A DNA stretch of 52,722 nt from JBKHDT01 sp046541195 (GTDB lineage Bacteria; Pseudomonadota; Gammaproteobacteria; Halothiobacillales; Halothiobacillaceae): assembly GCA_046541195.1 (NCBI GenBank), contig JBKHDT010000011.1, positions 1-52,722 on the forward strand, written 5' to 3'. Shown here in pieces: positions 8,736-17,801 of the stretch. Under the pieces are notes generated by a model. The model saw nothing but the letters and a program-made list of their open reading frames with translations, did not search any database and was not told the DNA's origin. Each line of letters starts with the position of its first letter. Position 1 is the first letter of the stretch. Made by a program: the position numbers and the translations under genes.

Positions 8736-9368
8736 TCAGGCCAGCTGGTGCTCGATGGCGTAGCGCATCAGCTCCACGCTGTTGCGCAGGTCGAGCTTGT
8801 CGAGAATTCGGGCCCGGTAGGTATTGACGGTGTTCTTGCTCAGGCAGAGCAGTTCGGCAATCTCGGCCGTGGACAGGCCACGACCGAAAAGCTGCAGAAT
8901 TTCCAGCTCCCTGTTCGACAGGTTGCGGTGGCGGTCCAGCCCGTCATGGGGATCGCTGACGGCCCAGGCGAGCTGCTCGGCAATCTCGGGGGTGATGTAG
9001 CGCCTGCCCTGAAGCACGGTGCGCACCGCCGCGAGCAGTTCCTCGGGCGGACAGTCCTTGCTCAGGTACCCGCTGGCCCCGGCACGGATCGCGCGCAGGC
9101 CGTACTGCGTGGCCGGATGCATGCTCAGCATGAGCACGGGCAGCTGCGGCCTGATGCGCCGGATATGGGACAGCACGTCCAGCCCCGATCGCCCCGGCAG
9201 ATTGATGTCCAGAAGCACGGCGCAAAAATCTTCTGCCCGCACCGCCGCAACTGCCTCACCGAAGTCACCGGCCTCCACGACCGTGCCGACGGATCGCTCG
9301 CTGAGCAGCAGGTTTTTCAGACCCGCGCGAAGAATTGCGTGGTCATCGACGATCAGCACCTTGGGCAA
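8736..9368 (-). CDS. NarL/FixJ-family response regulator
   Basis: It has an N-terminal receiver domain (VLIVDDHAILRAGL, phosphoacceptor in AVLLDINLPGRSG, Lys in YLSKD) and a C-terminal LuxR-type helix-turn-helix (LSNRELEILQLFGRGLSTAEIAELLCLS, then KNTVNTYRARILDKL). It is a DNA-binding transcription factor activated by phosphorylation. No ATG is available at the front: TTG at 9368 has a G-rich site eight bases upstream, and GTG at 9377 is the alternative (210 or 213 residues). The kinase gene lies 148 bp upstream in the same direction, so the two likely form a two-component pair. The target genes are not visible. Confidence 0.93.
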   Translation of the reverse strand: MPKVLIVDDHAILRAGLKNLLLSERSVGTVVEAGDFGEAVAAVRAEDFCAVLLDINLPGRSGLDVLSHIRRIRPQLPVLMLSMHPATQYGLRAIRAGASGYLSKDCPPEELLAAVRTVLQGRRYITPEIAEQLAWAVSDPHDGLDRHRNLSNRELEILQLFGRGLSTAEIAELLCLSKNTVNTYRARILDKLDLRNSVELMRYAIEHQLA

Positions 9369-9516
9369 GGCCCGCACCCCCCGAAAAAAAGATACATGGT
9401 CACGTCCACGACACTGGATACCTGCCCCGGCCTGCCGTTGCAACCCTCGGCGCGCCCGCCCCGGGGATGACCTCCCTGCGATGCCCCGGGCCGACGCCGG
9501 CTTTCGGGCTTCCTGT

Positions 9517-11016
9517 TCAGGACACGCGGCGCCCCAGCGGGAACACGACGCGCAGCAGGGCACCCCGGTGGATCGAGCGGTCAATATCAAACGTGCCGCC
9601 GAGTCGCCGGGCCCGCTCGCGCATCCCCATGAGGCCAGTGGACTGCGGTGCGGTCACGGCCTCGGGATCGAAACCCGTGCCATCGTCACCGAGTTCGAAG
9701 ACCAGCTCGTCACCCGTCCGGTGCAGCGTGACATGCACCAGCCGGGCACCGGCGTGGCGGACCACGTTGGTCAAACCTTCCTGCACGATGCGAAACAGCG
9801 CCGTGTCCATGGCCCGCTCAAGGGGCGGCATCTCGGGATCGACCTCCACCAGGGCCTCCAGGCCCGCGCTGCGCGCGAACTCCTCGACGTACCACTGAAT
9901 CGCGAGCGCTGCCCCCAAGTCGTCGAGAATGCGCGGACGCAGTTCCCTCGCGATGCGCCGAACCGTCTCGATGGCGGTATCGATCCGGTCCGCCAGTGCA
10001 GACAGTCCTCGGGACAGCGGCCCGGCCCATTCGGGTCGCCCGATATGGGACTCCACCCAGCGCCTCTGCGTGAACAACTCCAGCTTGATGGCGGTCATGA
10101 GCGACCCGAGTTCGTCGTGAATCTCACGGGTGATCCGCTCGCGCTCTTCCTCGCGCACTTCCTGAAGCCGCCCGGACTGGGATTCCAGCTCGAACAGCGT
10201 GGCCATCAGTCGCTGTTCTGTTTCCCGGCATTCGGTGACGTCGATAGCCACGCCATCGATCTCGACGGTGCCCTCCTCGCGGATTGCGTTGGCCTTGATA
10301 TTCAGCCAGCGCGCCTGCCCCTCGCAGTCAAGCGCGCCGGTCCAGTCCAGACGCGCCAGGCCGTCCAGTGTCCGCGCCAGCAGCCCCTCCAGGGATTGCC
10401 GATCCCAGTCGGCGATGCGGGTGAACAACCACCCGGGGTCCTCGAGGATCTGCTCCGCCGTGCAACCGAGCAGGGAGGCCACCCCGTCGCTGACGTAATG
10501 AAATCGCAGCGAGTCCGCCCGCACCTGCAGGCGGAACACCATGCCGGGAACGTGGGAGGTGATGGCACGCAGGGACTTGTCGCGCTCGCCAAGCCGCGAG
10601 CGTACCTGATGGTGACGTCGCCCCGCCCGGACGTGGGACAGCGCGTGGGAGAAGGAAACCAGCAGCCGATCGGCATCATCCGGCGAGACAATATCCCAGG
10701 CCCGGCCGCGAACGATGTCTTCCCCGGACTGGATCGGGGCCAGGGGGTCCACCAGAATCACCGGGCAGGGACACTGTGCGGGCAGGAGGTTCCTGAAGAC
10801 TTCGGCCGGGCAGCGCCCGGCCAGCGTCCCGACCAGGGCCACATCGGGTATCGATTTGGCAAACGCGCCCGCCAGCGCCGACGATGCCGATGCAGTACGC
10901 AGATCCAGGCTCCAGCCACCAGGCTCGAGGGAAGCGGCCATCCACGCCAGCGTGGACTGGTCGGAGGCCACCAGCAGAACCCGAACCGCGGTCTTAGACG
11001 TGGTTTCGCGGCTCAA
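9517..11016 (-). CDS. PAS-domain histidine kinase with N-terminal pseudo-receiver
   Basis: This is a soluble 499-residue NarX/UhpB-type kinase. Residues about 1-130 resemble a receiver domain (VRVLLVASDQSTLAWM) but the phosphoacceptor strand reads VALVGTLAG, with no Asp, so it should not be phosphorylated there. A PAS domain follows (VPGMVFRLQ to IDVTECRETEQR), then the HisKA_3 box (EERERITREIHDELGSLM) and an ATPase domain (GLTNVVRHAGA, DDGTGFD, GLMGMRERA). There is no membrane segment. The start is TTG at 11016 with GGAG six bases upstream. It probably phosphorylates the adjacent regulator. Confidence 0.92.
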   Translation of the reverse strand: MSRETTSKTAVRVLLVASDQSTLAWMAASLEPGGWSLDLRTASASSALAGAFAKSIPDVALVGTLAGRCPAEVFRNLLPAQCPCPVILVDPLAPIQSGEDIVRGRAWDIVSPDDADRLLVSFSHALSHVRAGRRHHQVRSRLGERDKSLRAITSHVPGMVFRLQVRADSLRFHYVSDGVASLLGCTAEQILEDPGWLFTRIADWDRQSLEGLLARTLDGLARLDWTGALDCEGQARWLNIKANAIREEGTVEIDGVAIDVTECRETEQRLMATLFELESQSGRLQEVREEERERITREIHDELGSLMTAIKLELFTQRRWVESHIGRPEWAGPLSRGLSALADRIDTAIETVRRIARELRPRILDDLGAALAIQWYVEEFARSAGLEALVEVDPEMPPLERAMDTALFRIVQEGLTNVVRHAGARLVHVTLHRTGDELVFELGDDGTGFDPEAVTAPQSTGLMGMRERARRLGGTFDIDRSIHRGALLRVVFPLGRRVS

Positions 11017-11362
11017 GGAAGGCTCCGGCGGGTCGGTACGTGATCATCTTCATTCATCGGGGGGCGTTTCGGGTTGCGCTTTGCGGATGGCAAGACGAGC
11101 CGGCATCCGCATTGGACGGTGCGCCCGCATCAGCCACGCCTGTGCCAAGTGGATACCACAGGTTGGCAAGCGCAACTGCCGCAAAGTTCCCTGTGGCGCC
11201 GAACGCTCCTGTGCGGCGCGTCCCGCGTCAGTCAGTGACCACGGCGACTGATCAGGTCCTCATCCGGAAACAGGCCGGCAAGGCAAATGCGGGGCTTCGG
11301 CGCCCCAAATGCCCCGCCGGGTGCGATCCGGGTGATTGGTACCTGGGCTTTGCCAGCAGGCT
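11017..11362. other. Gap between kinase gene and pilin gene
   Basis: These 346 bp hold no convincing gene. At 11291-11306 a GGGGC-TTCGGC-GCCCC hairpin lies about 57 bp past the pilin stop and could end the pilin transcript, although no T-run follows. The right part should hold the kinase promoter, but I cannot pick a clear one. Confidence 0.5.
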
Positions 11363-11761
11363 TTACCAGCAGTCGGCGGGGCCCCGGGTTTCACCGTTGC
11401 GGTCCACGGTGAGGGTCATGGGACTGCAGTCCGGGTCACGCCCGGCCTGGAGACGGGTCGCGGCGGCCGAAAACCCGGTGGCCGAGGAGGCCGTGATCGC
11501 CAGGGTGTAATACCCCTCGCCGGAGGTACTGGAGCGCCCGAGTGTCGCAAGATCCGCGGCATACTCCGGATTGTTGGCACGCCACTTTTCCTGGGCCAGC
11601 TGGATACTCAGCAGCGCTTCGCGGGCATCGCTGCGCTCGGCACGGATCACGTAGTTGACGTAGCTCGGATAGGCGATTGCCGCAAGGATGGCGACCACCA
11701 CCACCACGATCATGACCTCGATCAGGGTAAACCCCCGGGGACGGACGCTGGACTTGTGCAT
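11363..11761 (-). CDS. pilE: Type IV pilin, PilE/PilA-like
   Basis: This is a 132-residue prepilin with a short basic leader ending in Gly (MHKSSVRPRG) and the class III signal FTLIEVMIVVVVVAILAAIA, including Glu5 of the mature protein. The mature form has an alpha-helical spine (YPSYVNYVIRAERSDAREAL), a C-terminal pair of cysteines for a disulfide loop (DPDCSPM and ADCW) and the length of a PilE-like pilin. The start at 11761 keeps the leader short. It is transcribed away from the minor pilin genes. It may be the major pilin or a PilE-type minor pilin. Confidence 0.9.
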   Translation of the reverse strand: MHKSSVRPRGFTLIEVMIVVVVVAILAAIAYPSYVNYVIRAERSDAREALLSIQLAQEKWRANNPEYAADLATLGRSSTSGEGYYTLAITASSATGFSAAATRLQAGRDPDCSPMTLTVDRNGETRGPADCW

Positions 11762-11806
11762 CTTTTGTCGCTTCTCTTTCGCAAACACGAACCGGCAGCA
11801 TGGCCG

Positions 11807-11822
11807 GGCAGGCAACCCGCCA
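11807..11822 (-). promoter_or_regulatory. Possible sigma-54 promoter of the pilin gene
   Basis: Read on the minus strand, TGGCGGGTTGCCTGCC has the GG-N10-GC spacing of -24/-12 promoters and lies 46 bp upstream of the pilin ATG. Pilin genes are often sigma-54 dependent in gammaproteobacteria. The match outside the invariant bases is only partial. Confidence 0.3.
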
Positions 11823-12039
11823 TCGGTCACGCGGGGACAGCCAGTGAGGAGATTAGCAGCGTCGACAATTTCCTGCCGCCCTGCCGGCCCGCGCTTTTCG
11901 ATCAGCGGGGCCTTTTGGACGACAAGCGGCGCGGGGACGACCCGTTCAAAGAACGACAGCACTCTATAATCAGGGCTGTCTTTTTCGAATCTCGACGGCG
12001 CTGTCGCGGCAGGCCGGGGTACCACGGGTAACGACAAGC

Positions 12040-12621
12040 GTGCACAGAGCAAGGACTTTTGACAACCGGGTGAACCGCCCCGGCGGTTTCACCCTGATCG
12101 AGCTGATGATCACCATCGTGGTTCTGGCCATTCTGGCCGTGCTCGCGGTCGGCGCGATCGACATCCTGGAAAAGCGCCGCCTGGTGCAGGCCACCGAAGC
12201 GGTCTACGGCGAGATTCAACTGGCGCGGTCGGAGGCGATCAAGCAGTCCGAGCCAATCCACGTCGTGATTGATGCGGCCGGGGGTGCGTGGTGCCTGGGG
12301 GTCTCGGAACGGGCCGGCTGCGACTGCAACGTGAGCGAAGCGACCGAGGCCAATGCCTGCGTGATCTCGCGGGACGGGTCGGACGCGCCATCGCTGCAGC
12401 GCATCCCGGCCGATGCCTTTGACGGCATCGGCGTGACCACGGGCGACCTGGCCATGCAGTTCGAGCCGATGCGCGGCTCACTGGGCAACAACCAGGCCGC
12501 GCAGTCGATTACCCTGACCTCCCCGCAGGGCTTCTCGCTGCAAGTCACCGTCTCGCGCCTCGGGCAGATCTCGGTCTGTTCGCCCGGCGCCAATATCGGA
12601 GCCTACCCGGCATGCTCATGA
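12040..12621 (+). CDS. fimT: Minor pseudopilin FimT/GspH-like
   Basis: This prepilin-like protein has the cleavage and assembly signal RPGGFTLIELMITIVVLAILAVLAV followed by a GspH/FimT-type domain (YGEIQLARSEAIKQSEPIHVVID) and several cysteines (CLG, CDCN, CVIS, CSP, PACS). Such proteins prime pilus assembly or bind DNA during uptake. Starts are GTG at 12040 (193 residues) or GTG at 12070, which would give a shorter, more typical leader; neither has a strong ribosome-binding site. A TATAAT at 11965-11970 could be the -10 of the operon promoter. It overlaps pilW by 10 bp. Confidence 0.85.
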   Translation: MHRARTFDNRVNRPGGFTLIELMITIVVLAILAVLAVGAIDILEKRRLVQATEAVYGEIQLARSEAIKQSEPIHVVIDAAGGAWCLGVSERAGCDCNVSEATEANACVISRDGSDAPSLQRIPADAFDGIGVTTGDLAMQFEPMRGSLGNNQAAQSITLTSPQGFSLQVTVSRLGQISVCSPGANIGAYPACS

Positions 12622-13442
12622 ATCCCCGCTCCCCCGCCATCCCGTCACGCAGTCCGAAACCCGGCGAGCAAGGCGTCACCCTGGTCGAGCTGATGATCGG
12701 CCTGATGGTGGGGCTGATCGTGATCGCCGTGGTGGGCACGGTGTTCTTGTCGGCCCTCCGCGGCAGCAGCGACACACTGGCCATCGTCAAGCTCAATCAG
12801 CAGCTTCGCGGGTCACTGGGCTACCTGTCCGCCGACCTGCGCCGCGCAGGCTACTGGGCCGGCTCGGCCGAGGCGGCGAGCGACCCGACGACTCCGATGG
12901 ACAACCCGTTTACCCGCAGGGACGCCCCGGCCACGGACATCCAGATCCACGCCGGCGGCCAGTGCCTGATGTTCAGCTATGACTTCGACCACGATGGCGA
13001 CGGGCAGCTCTACGACGAGGCCGACCCCGCGGCCGCGCCGCTGTACGGCTACCGACTGGCCGATGGCAACCTGCAGGCCGTGGTTCCCGGAACCGAACTG
13101 GGCACCGATGGCACCGCAAGCTGCGACGGCGCGCTGTTCGAGGATCTCACCGACCCGGGCGTGACCGAGGTCACCAGTCTCGCCTTCAGCACCGCCGGGT
13201 CGCGCTGCCACAACCTCGACGAAGACAGCACCTGGACGGCACCCGCGGGCAGCACGATTCCCGCCTGTGACCCGGCCACAGCCGGATACGACGCCACGGC
13301 AGGGGACCGGATGGTGGAAGTGCGGCGTATCACCATCACGCTCACCGGCCGCCACGCGCACGATGACCAGGTCACCATGACGCTGACGGATACGGTCAAG
13401 ATCCGCAACAACCGAATTGTAACCGCGGAGGCCTCCCCATGA
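12612..13442 (+). CDS. pilW: Minor pilin PilW-like
   Basis: This 276-residue protein has a prepilin signal (GEQGVTLVELMIGLMVGLIVIAVVG) and the PilW-type helix LNQQLRGSLGYLSADLRRAGYW. The C-terminal domain is rich in acidic residues (DFDHDGDGQLYDEADP) and carries cysteines that can form disulfides. With FimT, PilX and PilV it should form the minor-pilin tip complex that starts pilus assembly. ATG at 12612 has GGAG ten bases upstream; ATG at 12618, overlapping the fimT stop, is the alternative. It overlaps pilX as ATGA. Confidence 0.87.
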   Translation: MLMNPRSPAIPSRSPKPGEQGVTLVELMIGLMVGLIVIAVVGTVFLSALRGSSDTLAIVKLNQQLRGSLGYLSADLRRAGYWAGSAEAASDPTTPMDNPFTRRDAPATDIQIHAGGQCLMFSYDFDHDGDGQLYDEADPAAAPLYGYRLADGNLQAVVPGTELGTDGTASCDGALFEDLTDPGVTEVTSLAFSTAGSRCHNLDEDSTWTAPAGSTIPACDPATAGYDATAGDRMVEVRRITITLTGRHAHDDQVTMTLTDTVKIRNNRIVTAEASP

Positions 13443-14695
13443 CCCGGATCGTGCGTCTTGATCGCCGGCAGGAGCGCGGCCAGGTGACCCTGCTCGTGGC
13501 CCTGGTCCTGCTTGTCGCCATAACCATCGTGGTGCTGTTCACGGCGCGCTCGGCCATCGTGGAACAGCGTGTTTCCGCCAACGAGACCCGCGCCAAGCAG
13601 GCGATGGCCGCGGCCGAAGCGGGGCTGGATCGGGCGCATGTCTACATGCGGGAAGACGGGCTGGACCAGGATGACGACGGAACGCTCGACGTGCTGGCCA
13701 CGCAGACCCTGGGCAACGGGGCAACCAATCGGGTGCTGTTCTGTGACGGCAGCGACCCCGAGTTCAACCCGGCCAGTGGCGGACACTGTGCCCGAAATGC
13801 CACCGGGACCATGACCTGCAATGCCGCCTCGCCCCGGGCGCGCCATGCCACGATCGTTGCCTGCGGCTGGTCGGATGACTCGGCCGCCCGACACCAGGTG
13901 ACGCAGGTGGTCCGATCCAGCCCCTCAATGGCCAACCCGCCCTCCAACCCGCTGACGGCCCGGGGCACGGTCAACGTGGCGGGCAACATGACGGTGGTCA
14001 ACTATTACAACAACCTCACCATCTGGACCGGCCAGACGCTTGATTACAACAATGCCACGGCCAAGACGTTCATCCGCGACCCGAACCTGCCGGCACCCGA
14101 GACCCCCGACCTGGACGACCCCGATGCGCTGGCCGGTTACCCGGCGGTCCCGGAGGACATCAACTTCGCCAACTGCAGCAACACCGGCGACTACTACATC
14201 TGCGGCACGCACAAGGATGCGCGCGGCCCGGACGTAATCGAGTCCGACACGACCCTGCGAAATCTCAGTAACGAGCAGTTGTTCGAAAGCTATTTCGGCC
14301 TGCCCCCGGACGACTACCGGGACCAGGTGGTGACTTCCGAAGTCACCCACCAGGAGCTGACCGACGGCGACAGCCGCGACGGGGAAATCATCTGGCTGGA
14401 CGAGGGCGGCAGCATCAACCGGGAACTGGGCACGCGACTCGATCCGGTCATCCTGATCGTCGACGGGGATGTCGAGTTCGGCGGCAACGCGGTGATCCAC
14501 GGAATCGTGTACGTGCGTGGCGACCTGGGCGGCAGCGGCACACCCAGGATCTACGGGTCGATCATCGTGGAAGGCGAGGCCGACGGTACCGGCAATGTCA
14601 CCGTGCTGTACGACCCTGTCGCCGCAGGCGGCGCCGCCAGTATCGGTGAGCTTTCCGGCGTACCGGGCAGCTGGCGCGACTGGGCGCAGCCTTGA
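13439..14695 (+). CDS. pilX: PilX-like assembly protein with beta-helix-like C-terminal extension
   Basis: The N-terminus (ERGQVTLLVALVLLVAITIVVLFTARSAI, then SANETRAKQAMAAAEAGLDRA) is a PilX_N domain, a membrane-anchored pilus assembly helix without the usual Phe at the cleavage site. At 418 residues it is roughly double the usual PilX length. The extension ends in a repetitive beta-rich segment (VILIVDGDVEFGGNAVIHGIVYVRGDLGG, then GSIIVEGEADGTGNV) typical of beta-helices. The middle is Asn- and Asp-rich. It may display an adhesive domain at the pilus tip (inference). Confidence 0.82.
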   Translation: MTRIVRLDRRQERGQVTLLVALVLLVAITIVVLFTARSAIVEQRVSANETRAKQAMAAAEAGLDRAHVYMREDGLDQDDDGTLDVLATQTLGNGATNRVLFCDGSDPEFNPASGGHCARNATGTMTCNAASPRARHATIVACGWSDDSAARHQVTQVVRSSPSMANPPSNPLTARGTVNVAGNMTVVNYYNNLTIWTGQTLDYNNATAKTFIRDPNLPAPETPDLDDPDALAGYPAVPEDINFANCSNTGDYYICGTHKDARGPDVIESDTTLRNLSNEQLFESYFGLPPDDYRDQVVTSEVTHQELTDGDSRDGEIIWLDEGGSINRELGTRLDPVILIVDGDVEFGGNAVIHGIVYVRGDLGGSGTPRIYGSIIVEGEADGTGNVTVLYDPVAAGGAASIGELSGVPGSWRDWAQP

Positions 14696-14870
14696 CGATC
14701 ATCCCGAGAACGCAGCGGCCGCGATCAGGGCAGAAAGAACCAACCGCAGCGTCCCGGGGCCTGCGCCCACCGGCCCGAACAGTTTTTTTAAAAATAAAGT
14801 GGACCACGGCTCAGCCAGTTCATCCCGGCAGGCCCGTCAGGATGATCCACCAAGAGGGAGACCCCGCACC
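14696..14870 (+). promoter_or_regulatory. AT-rich patch before pilV
   Basis: The 175-bp gap between pilX and pilV holds an abrupt AT-rich stretch near 14780 (AGTTTTTTTAAAAATAAAG) after a short GGGCC/GGCCC hairpin. The T-run after a hairpin could end the pilX transcript, and the A/T tract could serve as an UP-like or -10 region for pilV. Both readings are tentative. Confidence 0.35.
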
Positions 14871-16466
14871 ATGACTTCCAATCTTGCACGGACACGCGGC
14901 AGGTCGCGCGGCTTCACCCTGATCGAGGCGCTGATCGGCCTGGTCGTCATGTCGGTGGGCCTTCTGGCGATCGCCTCGCTGCAGAACGAACTGATCTCCT
15001 CCAGCGGCCAGGCGAAGGCCCGCAGCGAGGCGCTTCAGATCGCGGAGCAGGACCTGGAAATCCTGCGCGGTTACATCAACCGCGCCCAGTTCGATGCCGT
15101 GACCTCGGTCAGCGACCAGTCCGTCACCGGCACCAACACCACTTTCACCCTGAACCGGACGGTGGAAAGCGTCTCCGATACGCTTTGGGATGTCGCGGTG
15201 GACGTGCGCTGGACCGACCCGAAGGACGGTACGCAGCAGGTGGTCCTGGAGAGTCTGATCGGCTGGAACAATCCGACCTCCGGTGCGCGCACCGCGCTGG
15301 GGCCGGAAGCCGGGATCACCATCGATCGCCCCACCGGACGTGCAATCCAGGGCGGGCGAATCTACGACGCGGTACCCGAGGGGGCCGAAGCCAACTTAAC
15401 CACCTTGGCCGATGGCAGCGAACTGGAGGACGGCACCTTCACCTACACGGCGCCGGATGGTGCCACCGAGCTGATCGACAGCGACGGCCGCGTGCTGCTG
15501 ACGATCCGATCCGGCGAAGAATTCAGCACGATTGCCGGTACCTTCTACACCACGCAGAACATCAATGGTGCGGATACTTTCATCACGGCATCGGACGCCT
15601 CGGCCTGCGTGCGGATCGGGATCGACCCGATGGAAAAACTACCCGCGACCGGGCCCACGCGATACCGCTACTTCCATTACAAGTGCTATGTCGGCCCGGG
15701 CTGGTACGGCAACGTGGGCGTGACCCGGGCTGCCGGCGCGCACAACAACGACCGCATCTGCGTAGGCGCTCCGGACGAACCGGTGGACAGCACGCGGATG
15801 GACAGCCGTCATCCGGCACTCAGCACCGTCCGCATCTACCGGGGGTTCGTGGACCGGGGCCTGGAATACCCGGACTCGGTGGGCATCGGGGTCGATCCCG
15901 AGACCGACCTGTACACGCCGAGTCATTACGAGGGGCATCAGTTCCTGCTGCATCGTTTCGGCGGCAACCCGAACGACTCGGACTGCAACGCCGAACTCAA
16001 GCTGGTTTCGCCCTCGCCGTTCATCGACAGCCCGGGCAAGGGCTTCTGCCTGACACCGGACTACTGCCCGCCGATCTTCGATCCGGGCGCGACCCTGACC
16101 ACGACCGTGGTGGTCGAAGTGACGCCGCAGGGCTTCCAGAACAGGAACGACTACCTCGCCAACGGGCTGCAGATGCCGCCCATGGACCTGGACGGCAATG
16201 ACTGCGCGCTGACCAGCGAGGTGCCGGCGATCAAGTACACTTGCACCGCCACCCGCACCGGCTGGACCGGCACCGCCTGGAACGGCACCCTGACGATCCA
16301 TCCCCAGACCGACGTGACCGTCTGCGACCCGCTGGCGGATTCCGGCCCCTTCCCGGCCAACACGACCCTGTCGGGCAATACGGTGACGTTCTCGGACATC
16401 CCCGAGAGTGCAACCGAGGTGCAGATCGGGGTGAATATCGGCAAGGCCGCGGCAGACTGCCCCTGA
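14871..16466 (+). CDS. pilV: Large PilV-like minor pilin with extended ectodomain
   Basis: The protein begins with a basic leader and prepilin signal (SRGFTLIEALIGLVVMSVGLLAIASLQ) of the PilV type, then a helical spine. PilV is normally about 150-200 residues; this one is 531. The long C-terminal part is Cys-rich (CVRIGID, KCYVGPGWYG, CLTPDYCPP, DNDCA-like spacing) and beta-rich, as in a secreted adhesin or ligand-binding module. The start at 14871 follows a GAGGGAG site. It is the last gene of the minor pilin run; no PilY1 gene follows. It may provide the tip function that PilY1 gives elsewhere (inference). Confidence 0.83.
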   Translation: MTSNLARTRGRSRGFTLIEALIGLVVMSVGLLAIASLQNELISSSGQAKARSEALQIAEQDLEILRGYINRAQFDAVTSVSDQSVTGTNTTFTLNRTVESVSDTLWDVAVDVRWTDPKDGTQQVVLESLIGWNNPTSGARTALGPEAGITIDRPTGRAIQGGRIYDAVPEGAEANLTTLADGSELEDGTFTYTAPDGATELIDSDGRVLLTIRSGEEFSTIAGTFYTTQNINGADTFITASDASACVRIGIDPMEKLPATGPTRYRYFHYKCYVGPGWYGNVGVTRAAGAHNNDRICVGAPDEPVDSTRMDSRHPALSTVRIYRGFVDRGLEYPDSVGIGVDPETDLYTPSHYEGHQFLLHRFGGNPNDSDCNAELKLVSPSPFIDSPGKGFCLTPDYCPPIFDPGATLTTTVVVEVTPQGFQNRNDYLANGLQMPPMDLDGNDCALTSEVPAIKYTCTATRTGWTGTAWNGTLTIHPQTDVTVCDPLADSGPFPANTTLSGNTVTFSDIPESATEVQIGVNIGKAAADCP

Positions 16467-16497
16467 GCCTGCGGGCCCCGCACGCTGCGCGACGACG

Positions 16498-16515
16498 AGG
16501 CCCGTTGCCGGGCCT
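16498..16515. terminator. Hairpins between convergent pilV and HDOD genes
   Basis: AGGCCCG-TTGC-CGGGCCT is a perfect 7-bp stem 31 bp past the pilV stop. A second hairpin, AGCCCC-TCG-GGGGCT, lies at 16589-16603. Both are GC-rich without T-runs, in the gap where converging transcripts must end. Confidence 0.4.
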
Positions 16516-16663
16516 GCTGGCATCCGCCCGGCCAGCGCCGTCCGAAACGGACACCGACACGGGTGGTTCGTCGGCCCAAGCAGACCGGAGCCCCTCGGGG
16601 GCTGCACAATCCTGATGCGGATGGGCGGGTATGCCGGGAAAGCGCGGGTCGTCAGGCAGCCGG

Positions 16664-17704
16664 TCAGCGGTCTTCGGCGCCGCCCTGCCGGCCCGCGCAC
16701 TCCTCGAACCAGCACTCGGCGTAATCCGGCAGCTGGCGCCACAGGCCGCGCAGGCGCGCCTTGTCGATCTGACCGATGGTGTACAGCGCGTTGGCGCGCA
16801 CAAATACCAGCAGATCACGGAACATGATCTGCTCGGGCGTATGCAATTGCACCTCGGCCCAGTCCTCGAGGATGGTCAGGGTAACCGCGCTCAACCCCCA
16901 GGCGCGGGCGATGGCGAGCGCGTAATGACGCGCCAGCAGATCGATGTCGGCGAGCAGCGTCGTGGAAAGCTTGCCCGCATCCAGTGTCTTGAGACTGCGC
17001 AACAGCGCGATCAGGCCGCTCGCATGAACCAGGGCCGCCATGTAGGCATCGAAGGTTCGATCAGGCGCAATCCGTCGGCAACCCTCGCGGGCACAGACGG
17101 CGGCATGCAGGCTGACCGGCCAGAGCTGCTGGATACCCCGGGCATTCAGTCGCGCATCTCGATCAAAGCGCGCGATCGGACTGACCACCGCCGCGGCAAT
17201 GGCCTCGCGCATGCCGGCAAAGCCCAGCACCATGATCGCCTGCTCAAGACTGTCGATGTCCTCGCGGCGAACGCGCATCGCCGGACTATTGACCACCCGC
17301 AGCACCGTGGCCGCGATCACCGGGTCACTCTCGATCATGCCGGCAAGTTGCCGGGCATTGGTGGACTCGGGATTGTTCACCGCCGACATCAGCCGGGGCA
17401 TGATCGACGGCAGCCGCGGGACCAACGCCTGCAACGAGGCCGGATCCCGCGCCAGCATGTCACGCTGGGCACGCAACCAGTCCTGCTCCTTTTCCGCGGG
17501 ACGCTCGTGCCGCAGTGCAGCGGGAGAGAACAGGGACCGCAGGTAAGCCTGATCGATCCCGGTGATTGTCTGCTCGGACAGTCCGGGCCGCAGGCCGACA
17601 AGCTCTTCGCTCGCGACCACGGCAACGGAGGCTGAGCGATCCTTCCGGGTCGCCTGCGGCGTGTCTGCGCCCAGACCAAGCCACCTCAGCAAGCGCGCGA
17701 TCAT
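16664..17704 (-). CDS. HDOD-domain protein
   Basis: This 346-residue cytoplasmic protein has an HDOD domain, an HD-fold module that usually lacks hydrolase activity and acts in signalling. Key stretches are LPSIMPRLMSAVNNPESTNARQLAGMIESDP, then VLRVVNSPAM and LEQAIMVLGFAGMREAIAAAV. The metal-binding His-Asp pair of true HD hydrolases is not obvious. The start at 17704 omits 13 poorly supported upstream codons. It precedes no gene closely. HDOD proteins often work with chemotaxis or cyclic-di-GMP systems, both present nearby, but the partner is unknown. Confidence 0.85.
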   Translation of the reverse strand: MIARLLRWLGLGADTPQATRKDRSASVAVVASEELVGLRPGLSEQTITGIDQAYLRSLFSPAALRHERPAEKEQDWLRAQRDMLARDPASLQALVPRLPSIMPRLMSAVNNPESTNARQLAGMIESDPVIAATVLRVVNSPAMRVRREDIDSLEQAIMVLGFAGMREAIAAAVVSPIARFDRDARLNARGIQQLWPVSLHAAVCAREGCRRIAPDRTFDAYMAALVHASGLIALLRSLKTLDAGKLSTTLLADIDLLARHYALAIARAWGLSAVTLTILEDWAEVQLHTPEQIMFRDLLVFVRANALYTIGQIDKARLRGLWRQLPDYAECWFEECAGRQGGAEDR

Positions 17705-17801
17705 GAACGGCCCGCCCGAATGGACGGGGATCGTCCGCGGCATGGCGTCCGGCAGCAGTCCGCCCCCCCCACCTTATGCCCCATGAACCGCACCCCGACC
17801 G

